A model generated the notes under the pieces. The model did not search any database, was not told where the DNA came from, and was given only the letters and a program-made list of their open reading frames with translations. Source: Xylocopa sonorina (lineage: Eukaryota > Arthropoda > Insecta > Hymenoptera > Apidae). Taken from it: 64,000 bases of DNA. The translations under genes and the position numbers were made by a program. The stretch covers positions 186,001-250,000 of the forward strand of contig NW_027490163.1 of the NCBI RefSeq assembly GCF_050948175.1. The letters run 5' to 3'. Of this stretch, positions 15,501 through 31,400 are shown one piece after another; the stretch's first letter is position 1; each line of letters starts with the position of its first letter.

Positions 15501-16565
15501 ATTCTTTTGAATTGAGTACGAGGTATACATAACACTCCATAATGAATATTGTATCTTATCATGAAACATAGCAGTGAGATGCGATATCGCATTTTAAGAA
15601 GCATTAGAACTCTATTGCTACGATACGTAGACATCTGCAAACGCTATTTCCTAGCAAGGAAGTGTCGCATTTACATTCTTTTGAAGTGAATACGAGGTAT
15701 ACATAACATTCCACAATGAATATTACATCTTATTACGAAACATAGAAATGAAATACGACTTCTCATTTTAAGAAGCATTAGAACTCTATTGCTATGATAC
15801 GTAGACATCTGCAAACAATATTTCCTAGCAAGGAAGTGTCGCATTTACATTCTCTTGAAGTGAATACCAGGTATACATAACACTCCACAATGAATATTAT
15901 ATCTTATCACGAAACATAGAAGTGAGATGCGACATCGCGTTCTACGAATCATTAGAACTCTATTGTTTCGACACGTAGTCGTCTGGAAACGATATTTCCT
16001 AGTAAGGAAGTGTCACATTTACATCCTTTTGAAGTGAATACGAGGTATACATGACACTTCGCAATGAATATTATGTCTTATCATGAAACATAGAAATGAA
16101 ATGCGACATCTCGTTTTAAGAAGTATTAGAACACTCTTGCTACGATACGTAGACATCTGCAAACAATATTTCCTAGCATGCAAGTGTCGCATTTACATTC
16201 TTTTGAAGTGAATACGAGGTATACATGACACTTCGCAATGAATATTATACCTTATCATGAAACATAGAAGAGAGGTCCGATATCGCGTTTTAGGAAGCAT
16301 TAGAACTCTATTGCTGCGATACGTAGACATCAGCAAACCCTATTTCCTAGCATGGAAGTGTCATATTTACATTCTTTTGAAGTGAATACGAGGTATACAT
16401 GTCACTTCGCAATGAATATTATATCTTATCATGAAACATAGGAATGAGGTACTATATCGCGTTTTGAGAAGCATTAGAACTCTATTGATAATATACGTAG
16501 ACATCTGCAAACTCTATTTCCTAGCAAGGAAGTGTCGCATTTACATTCCATTGAAGTGAATACGA
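12524..16565 (+). repeat. Mosaic of recycled modules
   Basis: About 23 monomers that can be split into pieces found elsewhere. 12.8-13.2 kb matches 48.8-49.2 and 53.65-54.07 kb (CATAGGGGTGAG, TTGGGTTTTAAG). 13.2-14.4 kb matches 8.36-9.3 kb and 62.95-64 kb (AAGTGTACATGAC, CATCGGCAAACG). About 14.8-15.65 kb matches 11.8-12.7 kb at offset 2,954. 15.47-16.18 kb matches 6.95-7.66 kb. A GATATTGCG/CATCGGC monomer is doubled in tandem near 13.50-13.85 kb. No gene or unique DNA lies between the pieces. Confidence 0.75.
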
Positions 16566-19500
16566 AGTATGCATGACACTTCGCAATGGATATTATATCT
16601 TATCATGAAACATAGAAATGAGATGCGATATCTCGTTTTAGGAAGTATTAGAACTCCATTCTTACGATACGTGGTCATCTGGAAACGCTATTTCCTAGCA
16701 TGCAAGTTTCGCATTTACATTCTTTTGAAGTGAATACGAGGTATACATGACACTTCGCAATGGATATTATATCTTATCATGAAACATAGATGTGAGATGC
16801 GATATCGCGCTCTAAGAAGCATTGGAACTCTATTGCTACGATACGTAGACATCTGCAACGGCTATTTCCTAGCATGGAAGTGTCGCATTTACATTCTTTT
16901 GAAGTGAATACGAGATATACATGACACTTCGCAGTGAATATTATATCTTATCATGAAAAATAGGAATGAGGTGCTGTATCGCGTTTTGAGAAGCATTAGA
17001 ACTCCCTTGCTAATATACGTAGACATCTGCAAACTCTATTTCCTAGCAAGGAAATGTCGCATTTACATTCCATTGAAGTGAATACGAGGTATACATGACA
17101 CTTCGCAATGGATATTATATCTTATCATGAAACATAGAAATGAGATGCGACATCTCGTTTTAAGAAGTATTAGAACTCTATTCTTTCGATACGTGGTCTG
17201 GAAACGCTATTTCCTAGCACGGAAGATTCGTATTTACATTCTTTTGAAGTGAATATGAGGTATACATGACACTCCATAATGAATATTATATCTTATCGTG
17301 AATCATAGCAGTGAGATACGATATCCCGTTTTAGGAAGCACTAGAACTCTATTCCTACGATGCGTAGACATCTGCAAATGTTATTTCCTAGCAAGGAAGT
17401 GTCGCATTAACATTCTTTTGAAGTGAATACGAGGTATACATAACATTCCACAATGAATATTACATCTTATTACGAAACATAGAAATGAAATACGACTTCT
17501 CATTTTAAGAAGCATTAGAACTCTATTGCTTCGATACGTAGACATCTGCAAACAACATTTCCTAGCCAGGAAGTGTCGCATTTACATTCATTTGAAGTGA
17601 ATACGAGGTATACATGACACTTCGCAATGAATATTATATCTGACCATGAAACATATTAATGAGATGCGACATCGCGTTTTGAGAAGCATTAGAACCCTAT
17701 TGCTTCGATACGTAGACATCTGCAAAAATTATTTCCTAGCAAGGAAGTGTCGCATTTACATTCTCTTGAAGTGAATACCAGGTATACATAACACTCCACA
17801 ATGAATATTATATCTTATCACGAAACATAGAAGTGAGATGCGATATCGCGTTCTACGAATCATTAGAACTCTATTGTTTCGACACGTAGTCGTCTGGAAA
17901 CGCTAATTCCTAGTAAGGAAGTGTCGCATTTACATCCTTTTGAAGTGAATACGAGGTATACATGACACTTCGCAATGAATATTATGTCTTATCATGAAAC
18001 AGAAATGAAATGCGACATCTCGTTTTAAGAAGTATTAGAACACACTTGCTACGATACGTAGACGTCTGCAAACGTTATTTCCTAGCATGGAAGTGTCGCA
18101 TTTACATTCATTTGAAGTGAATACGAGGTATACATGACACTTCGTAATGAATATTATACCTTATCTCGATACATAGAAGTGAGATGCGACATCTCGTTTT
18201 AAGAAGCATTAGAACTCTGTTGCTACGATACGTAGACATCTGCAAACGCTATTTCCAAGCATGGAAGTGTCGCATTTACATTCTTTTGAAGTGAATACGA
18301 GGTATACATGACACTTCGCAATGGATATTATATCTTATCATGAAACATAGAAGTGAGATGCGATATCGCGTTTTAAGAAGCCATAGAACTCTATTGCTAC
18401 GATACGTAGACATCTGCAAACGCTATTTCCTAGCATGGAAGTGTCGCATTTACATTCTTTTGAAGTGAATACGAGATATACATGACACTTCGCAATGAAT
18501 ATTATATCTTATCATGAAACATAGGAATGAGGTGCTATATTGCGTTTTGAGAAGCATTAGAACACTATTGCTAATATACGTAGACATCTCCAAACTCTAT
18601 TTCCTACCATGGAAATGTCCCATTACATTCCATTGAAGTGAATACGAAGTATGCATGACACTTCGCAATGGATATTATATCTTATCATGAAACATAGAAA
18701 TGAGATGCGATATCTCGTTTTAGGAAGTATTAGAACTCCATTCTTACGATACGTGGTCATCTGGAAACGCTATTTCCTAGCATGCAAGTTTCGCATTTAC
18801 ATTCTTTTGAAGTGAATACGAGGTATACATGACACTTCGCAATGGATATTATATCTTATCATGAAACATAGATGTGAGATGCGATATTGCGTTTTAAGAA
18901 GCATTAGAACTCTATTGCTACGATACGTAGACATCGGCAAACGCTATTTCCTAGCATGGAAGTGTTGCATTTACATTCTTTTGAAGTGAATACGAGGTAT
19001 ACATGACACTTCGCAATGGATATTATATCTTATCATGAAACATAGATGTGAGATGCGATATCGCGCTCTAAGAAGCATTGGAACTCTATTGCTACGATAC
19101 GTAGACATCTGCAACGGCTATTTCCTAGCATGGAAGTGTCGCATTTACATTCTTTTGAAGTGAATACGAGATATACATGACACTTCGCAGTGAATATTAT
19201 ATCTTATCATGAAAAATAGGAATGAGGTGCTGTATCGCGTTTTGAGAAGCATTAGAACTCCCTTGCTAATATACGTAGACATCTGCAAACTCTATTTCCT
19301 AGCAAGGAAATGTCGCATTTACATTCCATTGAAGTGAATACGAGGTATACATGACACTTCGCAATGGATATTATATCTTATCATGAAACATAGAAATGAG
19401 ATGCGACATCTCGTTTTAAGAAGTATTAGAACTCTATTCTTTCGATACGTGGTCTGGAAACGCTATTTCCTAGCACGGAAGATTCGTATTTACATTCTTT

Positions 19501-20906
19501 TGAAGTGAATATGAGGTATACATGACACTCCATAATGAATATTATATCTTATCGTGAATCATAGCAGTGAGATACGATATCCCGTTTTAGGAAGCACTAG
19601 AACTCTATTCCTACGATGCGTAGACATCTGCAAATGTTATTTCCTAGCAAGGAAGTGTCGCATTAACATTCTTTTGAAGTGAATACGAGGTATACATAAC
19701 ATTCCACAATGAATATTACATCTTATTACGAAACATAGAAATGAAATACGACTTCTCATTTTAAGAAGCATTAGAACTCTATTGCTTCGATACGTAGACA
19801 TCTGCAAACAACATTTCCTAGCCAGGAAGTGTCGCATTTACATTCATTTGAAGTGAATACGAGGTATACATGACACTTCGCAATGAATATTATATCTGAC
19901 CATGAAACATATTAATGAGATGCGACATCGCGTTTTGAGAAGCATTAGAACCCTATTGCTTCGATACGTAGACATCTGCAAAAATTATTTCCTAGCAAGG
20001 AAGTGTCGCATTTACATTCTCTTGAAGTGAATACCAGGTATACATAACACTCCACAATGAATATTATATCTTATCACGAAACATAGAAGTGAGATGCGAT
20101 ATCGCGTTCTACGAATCATTAGAACTCTATTGTTTCGACACGTAGTCGTCTGGAAACGCTAATTCCTAGTAAGGAAGTGTCGCATTTACATCCTTTTGAA
20201 GTGAATACGAGGTATACATGACACTTCGCAATGAATATTATGTCTTATCATGAAACAGAAATGAAATGCGACATCTCGTTTTAAGAAGTATTAGAACACA
20301 CTTGCTACGATACGTAGACGTCTGCAAACGTTATTTCCTAGCATGGAAGTGTCGCATTTACATTCATTTGAAGTGAATACGAGGTATACATGACACTTCG
20401 TAATGAATATTATACCTTATCTCGATACATAGAAGTGAGATGCGACATCTCGTTTTAAGAAGCATTAGAACTCTGTTGCTACGATACGTAGACATCTGCA
20501 AACGCTATTTCCAAGCATGGAAGTGTCGCATTTACATTCTTTTGAAGTGAATACGAGGTATACATGACACTTCGCAATGGATATTATATCTTATCATGAA
20601 ACATAGAAGTGAGATGCGATATCGCGTTTTAAGAAGCCATAGAGCTCTATTGCTACGATACGTAGACATCTGCAAACGCTATTTCCTAGCATGGAAGTGT
20701 CGCATTTACATTCTTTTGCAGTGAATACGAGATATACATGACACTTCGCAATGAATATTATATCTTATCATGAAACATAGGAATGAGGTGCTATATTGCG
20801 TTTTGAGAAGCATTAGAACACTATTGCTAATATACGTAGACATCTCCAAACTCTATTTCCTACCATGGAAATGTCCCATTACATTCCATTGAAGTGAATA
20901 CGAGGT
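16566..20906 (+). repeat. 12/13-monomer tandem duplication
   Basis: A block starting with the monomer AAGTATGCATGAC at 16566 restarts at 18648, an offset of 2,082 (12 monomers minus 6 bp). Downstream of one extra monomer near 18.86-18.98 kb the offset becomes 2,256 (13 monomers minus 6). From about 16.72-18.64 kb to 18.98-20.90 kb the copies look nearly identical. They include a 3-bp deletion (GATACGTGGTCTGG) and a second 3-bp deletion (GAAACAGAAATG) in both. This suggests a tandem duplication followed, or accompanied, by gain of one monomer. Confidence 0.78.
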
Positions 20907-22424
20907 ATACATAACATTACACAATGAATATTATATCTTATTACGAAACATAGAAATGAAATACGACATCTCGTTTTCAGAAGCATAAGTACTCTATTGC
21001 TGTGATACGTAGACATCTGCAAACGCTATTTCCTAGCAAGGAAGTGTCGCATTTACATTCTTTTGAAGTGAATACGAGGTATACATGACACTTCGCAATG
21101 AATATTATATCTTATCATGAAACATAGAAGTGAGATGCGATATCGCGTTTGAAGAAGCATTAGAACTCTATTGCTACGATAAGTAGACATCTGCAAACGC
21201 TATTTCCCAGCATGCAAGTGTCGCATTTACATTCTTTTGAAGTGAAGACGAGGTATACATGACACTTCGCAATGAATATTATATCTTATCAAGAATCATA
21301 GAGGAAATATGCGATATCGCGTCTTAAGAAGCATTAGAACTCTGTTTTTACGATACGTAGACATCTGCAAACAATATTTCCTGGCAAGGAAGTGTCGCAT
21401 TTACAATCTTTTGAAGTGAATGCGAGGTATACATAACACTCCACAATGAATATTATATCTTATCACGAAACATAGAAATGGAATGCGACATCTCGTTTTA
21501 AGGAGCATTAGAACTCCATTCTTACGATACGTGGTCATCTGGAAACGCTATTTCATAGCAAGGAAGTGTCGCTTTTACATTCTTTTGAAGTGAATAAGAG
21601 GTATACATGACACTTCGCAATGAAAATTATATCTTATCTCGAAACATAGAAGTGAGATGTGATATCGCGTTTTAGGAAGCATTAGTACTCTATTGCTACG
21701 ATACGTAGACATCTGCAAACGCTATTTCCTAGCAAGGAAGCTTCGCATTTACATTCATTTGAAGTGAATACGAGGTATACATGACACTTCGCAATGAATA
21801 TTATACCTTATCTCGATACATAGATGTGAGATGCGACATCTCGTTTTAAGAAGCATTAGAACTCTGTTGCTACGATACGTAGACATCTGCAAACGCTATT
21901 TCCGAGCATGGAAGTGTCGCATTTACATTCTTTTGAAGTGAATACGAGGTATACATGACACTTCGCAATGGATATTATATCTTATCATGAAACATAGAAG
22001 TGAGATGCGATATCGCGTTTTAAGAAGCATTAGAACTCTATTGCTACGATACGTAGACATCTGCAAACGCTATTTCCTAGCATGGAAGTGTCGCATTTAC
22101 ATTCTTTTGAAGTGAATACGAGATATACATGGCACTTCGCAATGAATATTATATCTTATCATGAAACATAGGAATGAGGTGCTATATTGCGTTTTGAGAA
22201 GCATTAGAACACTATTGCTAATATACGTAGACATCTGCAAACTCTATTTCCTACCATGGAAATGTCCCATTACATTCCATTGAAGTGAATACGAGGTATA
22301 CATAACATTACACAATGAATATTATATCTTATTACGAAACATAGAAATGAAATACGACATCTCGTTTTCAGAAGCATAAGTACTCTATTGCTGTGATACG
22401 TAGACATCTGCAAACGCTATTTCC
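20352..22424 (+). repeat. Second copy of the 2.07-kb module
   Basis: This stretch matches 10451-12523 at offset 9,901. Private differences in this copy include GAGCTC at about 20,643, TTTTGCAGTG near 20,715 and ATTAGTACTC near 21,682. Its first part overlaps the end of the preceding 12/13-monomer duplication, so the two events are nested. At 22425 it switches to the CCTAGTATGG monomer typical of the central core. Confidence 0.78.
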
Positions 22425-25400
22425 TAGTATGGAAGTGTCGCATTTACATTCTTTTGAAGTGAATACGAGGTATACATGTCACATCGCAATGAATATTATA
22501 TCTTATCACGAAACATAGATGTGACATGCGATATCGCGGTTTAAGAATCGCTAGAACTCTATTGCTACGATACGTAGACATCTGCAAACGCTACTTCCTA
22601 GCATGGATGTGTCGCATTTACATTCTTTTGAAGTGAATACGAGGTATACATGACACTTCGCAATGAATATTATATCTTATCATGAAACATAGAAGTGAGA
22701 TGCGATATCGCGTTCCAAGAAGCATTAGAACTCTATTGCTACGATACGTAGACATCTGCAAACGCTATTTCCCAGCATGCAAGTGTCGCATTTACATTCT
22801 TTTGAAGTGAATACGAGGTATACATGACACTTCGCAATGAATATTATATCTTATCAAGAATCATAGAGGAAATATGCGATATCGCGTCTTAAGAAGCATT
22901 AGAACACTGTTTTTACGATACGTAGACATCTGCAAACAATATTTCCTAGCAAGGAAGTGTCGCATTTACAATCTTTTGAAGTGAATGCGAGGTATACATA
23001 ACACTCCACAATGAATATTATATCTTATCACGAAACATAGAAATGGAATGCGACATCTCGTTTTAAGGAGCATTAGAACTCCATTCTTACGATACGTGGT
23101 CATCTGGAAACGCTATTTCCTAGCAAGGAAGTGCCGCTTTTACATACTTTTGAAGTGAATAAGAGGTATACATGACACTTCGCAATGAAAATTATATCTT
23201 ATCTCGAAACATAGAAGTGAGATGTGATATCGCGTTTTAGGAAGCATTAGAACTCTATTGCTACGATACGTAGACATCTGCAAACGCTATTTCCTAGCAA
23301 GGAAGCTTCGCATTTACATTCATTTGAAGTGAATACGAGGTATACATGACACTTCGCAATGAATATTATACCTTATCTCGATACATAGAAGTGAGATGCG
23401 ACATCTCGTTTTAAGAAGCATTAGAACTCTGTTGCTACGATACGTAGACGTCTGCAAACGCTATTTCCAAGCATGGAAGTGTCGCATTTACATTCTTTTG
23501 AAGTGAATACGAGGTATACATGACACTTCGCAATGGATATTATATCTTATCATGAAACATAGAAGTGAGATGCGATATCGCGTTTTAAGAAGCATTAGAA
23601 CTCTATTGCTACGATACGTAGACATCTGCAAACGCTATTTCCTAGCATGGAAGTGTCGCATTTACATTCTTTTGAAGTGAATACGAGATATACATGACAC
23701 TTCGCAATGAATATTATATCTTATCATGAAACATAGGAATGAGGTGCTATATTGCGTTTTGAGAAGCATTAGAACACTATTGCTAATATACGTAGACATC
23801 TCCAAACTCTATTTCCTACCATGGAAATGTCCCATTACATTCCATTGAAGTGAATACGAGGTATACATAACATTACACAATGAATATTATATCTTATTAC
23901 GAAACATAGAAATGAAATACGACATCTCGTTTTCAGAAGCATAAGTACTCTATTGCTGTGATACGTAGACATCTGCAAACGCTATTTCCTAGCAAGGAAG
24001 TGTCGCATTTACATTCTTTTGAAGTGAATACGAGGTATACACGACACTTCGCAATGGATATTATATCTTATCATGAAACATAGAAGTGAGATGCGATATC
24101 GCGTTTTAAGAAGCATTAGAACTCTATTGCTACGATACGTAGACATCTGCAAACGCTATTTCCTAGAATGGAAGTGTCGCATTTACATTCTTTTGAAGTG
24201 AATACGAGATATACATGACACTTCGCAATGAATATTATATCTTATCATGAAACATAGGAATGAGGTGCTATATTGCGTTTTGAGAAGCATTAGAACACTA
24301 TTGCTAATATACGTAGACATCTCCAAACTCTATTTCCTACCATGGAAATGTCCCATTACATTCCATTGAAGTGAATACGAGGTATACATAACATTACACA
24401 ATGAATATTATATCTTATTACGAAACATAGAAATGAAATACGACATCTCGTTTTCAGAAGCATAAGTACTCTATTGCTGTGATACGTAGACATCTGCAAA
24501 CGCTATTTCCTAGTATGGAAGTGTCGCATTTACAATCTTTTGAAGTGAATACGAGGTATACATGTCACATCGCAATGAATATTATATCTTATCACGAACA
24601 TAGATGTGACATGCGATATCGCGGTTTAAGAATCGCTAGAACTCTATTGCTACGATACGTAGACATCTGCAAACGCTACTTCCTAGCATGGATGTGTCGC
24701 ATTTACATTCTTTTGAAGTGAATACGAGGTATACATGACACTTCGCAATGAATATTATATCTTATCATGAAACATAGAAGTGAGATGCGATATCGCGTTC
24801 CAAGAAGCATTAGAACTCTATTGCTACGATACGTAGACATCTGCAAACGCTATATCCTAGCATGGAAGTACCGCATTTACATTCCTTTGAAGATAATACG
24901 AGGTATACATAACACTTCACAATGAATATTATGTCTAATCACGAAACATAGAAGTGAAATGCGATATCGCTGTTTAAGAAGCACTAGAACTCTATGGCTA
25001 CGATGCGTAGACATCTGCAAATGTTATTTCCGAGCAAGGAAGTGTAGCATTTACATTCATTTGAAGTGAATACGAGGTATACATGACACTTCGCAATGAA
25101 TATTATACCTTATCTCGATACATAGAAGTGAGATGCGACATCTCGTTTTAAGAAGCATTAGAACACTGTTGCTACGATACGTAGACATCTGCAAACGCTA
25201 TTTCCTAGCATGGAAGTGTCGCATTTACATTCTTTTGAAGTGAATACGAGATATACATGGCACTTCGCAATGAATATTATATCTTATCATGAAACATAGA
25301 AGTGAGATGCGATATCGCGTTTGAAGAAGCATTAGAACTCTATTGCTACGATACGTAGACATCTGCAAACGCTATTTCCCAGCATGCAAGTGTCGCATGT

Positions 25401-28400
25401 ACATTCTTTTGAAGTGAATACGAGGTATACATGACACTTCGCAATGAATATTATATCTTATCATGAAACATAGGAATGAGGTGCTATATTGCGTTTTGAG
25501 AAGCATTAGAACACTATTGCTAATATACGTAGACATCTCCAAACTCTATTTCCTACATTGGAAATGTCCCATTACATTCCATTGAAGTGAATACGAGGTA
25601 TACATAACATTACACAATGAATATTATATCTTATTACGAAACATAGAAATGAAATACGACATCTCGTTTTCAGAAGCATAAGTACTCTATTGCTGTGATA
25701 CGTAGACATCTGCAAACGCTATTTCCTAGCAAGGAAGTGTCGCATTTACATTCTTTTGAAGTGAATACGAGGTATACATGACACTTCGCAATGGATATTA
25801 TATCTTATCATGAAACATAGAAGTGAGATGCGATATCGCGTTTTAAGAAGCATTAGAACTCTATTGCTACGATACGTAGACATCTGCAAACGCTATTTCC
25901 TAGCATGGAAGTGTCGCATTTACATTCTTTTGAAGTGAATACGAGATATACATGACACTTCGCAATGAATATTATATCTTATCATGAAACATAGGAATGA
26001 GGTGCTATATTGCGTTTTGAGAAGCATTAGAACACTATTGCTAATATACGTAGACATCTCCAAACTCTATTTCCTACCATGGAAATGTCCCATTACATTC
26101 CATTGAAGTGAATACGAGGTATACATAACATTACACAATGAATATTATATCTTATTACGAAACATAGAAATGAAATACGACATCTCGTTTTCAGAAGCAT
26201 AAGTACTCTATTGCTGTGATACGTAGACATCTGCAAACGCTATTTCCTAGCAAGGAAGTGTCGCATTTACATTCTTTTGAAGTGAATACGAGGTATACAT
26301 GACACTTCGCAATGAATATTATATCTTATCATGAAACATAGAAGTGAGATGCGATATCGCGTTTGAAGAAGCATTAGAACTCTATTGCTACGATACGTAG
26401 ACATCTGCAAACGCTATTTCCCAGCATGCAAGTGTCGCATTTACATTCTTTTGAAGTGAATACGAGATATACATGGCACTTCGCAATGAATATTATATCT
26501 TATCATGAAACATAGGAATGAGGTGCTATATTGCGTTTTGAGAAGCATTAGAACACTATTGCTAATATACGTAGACATCTGCAAACTCTATTTCCTACCA
26601 TGGAAATGTCCCATTACATTCCATTGAAGTGAATACGAGGTATACATAACATTACACAATGAATATTATATCTTATTACGAAACATAGAAATGAAATACG
26701 ACATCTCGTTTTCAGAAGCATAAGTACTCTATTGCTGTGATACGTAGACATCTGCAAACGCTATTTCCTAGTATGGAAGTGTCGCATTTACAATCTTTTG
26801 AAGTGAATACGAGGTATACATGTCACATCGCAATGAATATTATATCTTATCACGAAACATAGATGTGACATGCGATATCGCGGTTTAAGAATCGCTAGAA
26901 CTCTATTGCTACGATACGTAGACATCTGCAAACGCTACTTCCTAGCATGGATGTGTCGCATTTACATTCTTTTGAAGTGAATACGAGGTATACATGACAC
27001 TTCGCAATGAATATTATATCTTATCATGAAACATAGAAGTGAGATGCGATATCGCGTTCCAAGAAGCATTAGAACTCTATTGCTACGATACGTAGACATC
27101 TGCAAACGCTATATCCTAGCATGGAAGTGCCGCATTTACATTCCTTTGAAGATAATACGAGGTATACATAACACTTCACAATGAATATTATGTCTAATCA
27201 CGAAACATAGAAGTGAAATGCGATATCGCTGTTTAAGAAGCACTAGAACTCTATGGCTACGATGCGTAGACATCTGCAAATGTTATTTCCGAGCAAGGAA
27301 GTGTAGCATTTACATTCATTTGAAGTGAATACGAGGTATACATGACACTTCGCAATGAATATTATACCTTATCTCGATACATAGAAGTGAGATGCGACAT
27401 CTCGTTTTAAGAAGCATTAGAACACTGTTGCTACGATACGTAGACATCTGCAAACGCTATTTCCAAGCATGGAAGTGTCGCATTTACATTCTTTTGAAGC
27501 GAATACGAGGTATACATGACACTTCGCAATGGATATTATATCTTATCATGAAACATAGAAGTGAGATGCGATATCGCGTTTTAAGAAGCATTAGAACTCT
27601 ATTGCTAGGATACGTAGACATCTGCAAACGCTATTTCCTAGCATGGAAGTGTCGCATTTACATTCTTTTGAAGTGAATACGAGATATACATGACACTTCG
27701 CAATGAATATTATATCTTATCATGAAACATAGGAATGAGGTGCTATATTGCGTTTTGAGAAGCATTAGAACACTATTGCTAATATACGTAGACATCTCCA
27801 AACTCTATTTCCTACCATGGAAATGTCCCATTACATTCCATTGAAGTGAATACGAGGTATACATAACATTACACAATGAATATTATATCTTATTACGAAA
27901 CATAGAAATGAAATACGACATCTCGTTTTCAGAAGCATAAGTACTCTATTGCTGTGATACGTAGACATCTGCAAACGCTATTTCCTAGCAAGGAAGTGTC
28001 GCATTTACATTCTTTTGAAGTGAATACGAGGTATACATGACACTTCGCAATGAATATTATATCTTATCATGAAACATAGAAGTGAGATGCGATATCGCGT
28101 TTGAAGAAGCATTAGAACTCTATTGCTACGATACGTAGACATCTGCAAACGCTATTTCCCAGCATGCAAGTGTCGCATTTACATTCTTTTGAAGTGAATA
28201 CGAGGTATACATGACACTTCGCAATGAATATTATATCTTATCAAGAATCATAGAGGAAATATGCGATATCGCGTCTTAAGAAGCATTAGAACTCTGTTTT
28301 TACGATACGTAGACATCTGCAAACAATATTTCCTGGCAAGGAAGTGTCGCATTTACAATCTTTTGAAGTGAATGCGAGGTATACATAACACTCCACAATG

Positions 28401-31400
28401 AATATTATATCTTATCACGAAACATAGAAATGGAATGCGACATCTCGTTTTAAGGAGCATTAGAACTCCATTCTTACGATACGTGGTCATCTGGAAACGC
28501 TATTTCATAGCAAGGAAGTGTCGCTTTTACATTCTTTTGAAGTGAATAAGAGGTATACATGACACTTCGCAATGAAAATTATATCTTATCTCGAAACATA
28601 GAAGTGAGATGTGATATCGCGTTTTAGGAAGCATTAGAACTCTATTGCTACGATACGTAGACATCTGCAAACGCTATTTCCTAGCAGGGAAGCTTCGCAT
28701 TTACATTCATTTGAAGTGAATACGAGGTATACATGACACTTCGCAATGAATATTATACCTTATCTCGATACATAGATGTGAGATGCGACATCTCGTTTTA
28801 AGAAGCATTAGAACTCTGTTGCTACGATACGTAGACATCTGCAAACGCTATTTCCGAGCATGGAAGTGTCGCATTTACATTCTTTTGAAGTGAATACGAG
28901 GTATACATGACACTTCGCAATGGATATTATATCTTATCATGAAACATAGAAGTGAGATGCGATATCGCGTTTTAAGAAGCATTAGAACTCTATTGCTACG
29001 ATACGTAGACATCTGCAAACGCTATTTCCTAGCATGGAAGTGTCGCATTTACATTCTTTTGAAGTGAATACGAGATATACATGACACTTCGCAATGAATA
29101 TTATATCTTATCATGAAACATAGGAATGAGGTGCTATATTGCGTTTTGAGAAGCATTAGAACACTATTGCTAATATACGTAGACATCTCCAAACTCTATT
29201 TCCTACAATGGAAATGTCCCATTACATTCCATTGAAGTGAATACGAGGTATACATAACATTACACAATGAATATTATATCTTATTACGAAACATAGAAAT
29301 GAAATACGACATCTCGTTTTCAGAAGCATAAGTACTCTATTGCTGTGATACGTAGACATCTGCAAACGCTATTTCCTAGCAAGGAAGTGTCGCATTTACA
29401 TTCTTTTGAAGTGAATACGAGGTATACATGACACTTCGCAATGGATATTATATCTTATCATGAAACATAGAAGTGAGATGCGATATCGCGTTTTAAGAAG
29501 CATTAGAACTCTATTGCTACGATACGTAGACATCTGCAAACGCTATTTCCTAGCATGGAAGTGTCGCATTTACATTCTTTTGAAGTGAATACGAGATATA
29601 CATGACACTTCGCAATGAATATTATATCTTATCATGAAACATAGGAATGAGGTGCTATATTGCGTTTTGAGAAGCATTAGAACACTATTGCTAATATACG
29701 TAGACATCTCCAAACTCTATTTCCTACCATGGAAATGTCCCATTACATTCCATTGAAGTGAATACGAGGTATACATAACATTACACAATGAATATTATAT
29801 CTTATTACGAAACATAGAAATGAAATACGACATCTCGTTTTCAGAAGCATAAGTACTCTATTGCTGTGATACGTAGACATCTGCAAACGCTATTTCCTAG
29901 CAAGGAAGTGTCGCATTTACATTCTTTTGAAGTGAATACGAGGTATACATGACACTTCGCAATGAATATTATATCTTATCATGAAACATAGAAGTGAGAT
30001 GCGATATCGCGTTTGAAGAAGCATTAGAACTCTATTGCTACGATACGTAGACATCTGCAAACGCTATTTCCCAGCATGCAAGTGTCGCATTTACATTCTT
30101 TTGAAGTGAATACGAGATATACATGGCACTTCGCAATGAATATTATATCTTATCATGAAACATAGGAATGAGGTGCTATATTGCGTTTTGAGAAGCATTA
30201 GAACACTATTGCTAATATACGTAGACATCTGCAAACTCTATTTCCTACCATGGAAATGTCCCATTACATTCCATTGAAGTGAATACGAGGTATACATAAC
30301 ATTACACAATGAATATTATATCTTATTACGAAACATAGAAATGAAATACGACATCTCGTTTTCAGAAGCATAAGTACTCTATTGCTGTGATACGTAGACA
30401 TCTGCAAACGCTATTTCCTAGTATGGAAGTGTCGCATTTACAATCTTTTGAAGTGAATACGAGGTATACATGTCACATCGCAATGAATATTATATCTTAT
30501 CACGAAACATAGATGTGACATGCGATATCGCGGTTTAAGAATCGCTAGAACTCTATTGCTACGATACGTAGACATCTGCAAACGCTACTTCCTAGCATGG
30601 ATGTGTCGCATTTACATTCTTTTGAAGTGAATACGAGGTATACATGACACTTCGCAATGAATATTATATCTTATCATGAAACATAGAAGTGAGATGCGAT
30701 ATCGCGTTTTAAGAAGCATTAGAACTCTATTGCTAGGATACGTAGACATCTGCAAACGCTATTTCCTAGCATGGAAGTGTCGCATTTACATTCTTTTGAA
30801 GTGAATACGAGATATACATGACACTTCGCAATGAATATTATATCTTATCATGAAACATAGGAATGAGGTGCTATATTGCGTTTTGAGAAGCATTAGAACA
30901 CTATTGCTAATATACGTAGACATCTCCAAACTCTATTTCCTACCATGGAAATGTCCCATTACATTCCATTGAAGTGAATACGAGGTATACATAACATTAC
31001 ACAATGAATATTATATCTTATTACGAAACATAGAAATGAAATACGACATCTCGTTTTCAGAAGCATAAGTACTCTATTGCTGTGATACGTAGACATCTGC
31101 AAACGCTATTTCCTAGCAAGGAAGTGTCGCATTTACATTCTTTTGAAGTGAATACGAGGTATACATGACACTTCGCAATGAATATTATATCTTATCATGA
31201 AACATAGAAGTGAGATGCGATATCGCGTTTGAAGAAGCATTAGAACTCTATTGCTACGATACGTAGACATCTGCAAACGCTATTTCCCAGCATGCAAGTG
31301 TCGCATTTACATTCTTTTGAAGTGAATACGAGGTATACATGACACTTCGCAATGAATATTATATCTTATCAAGAATCATAGAGGAAATATGCGATATCGC

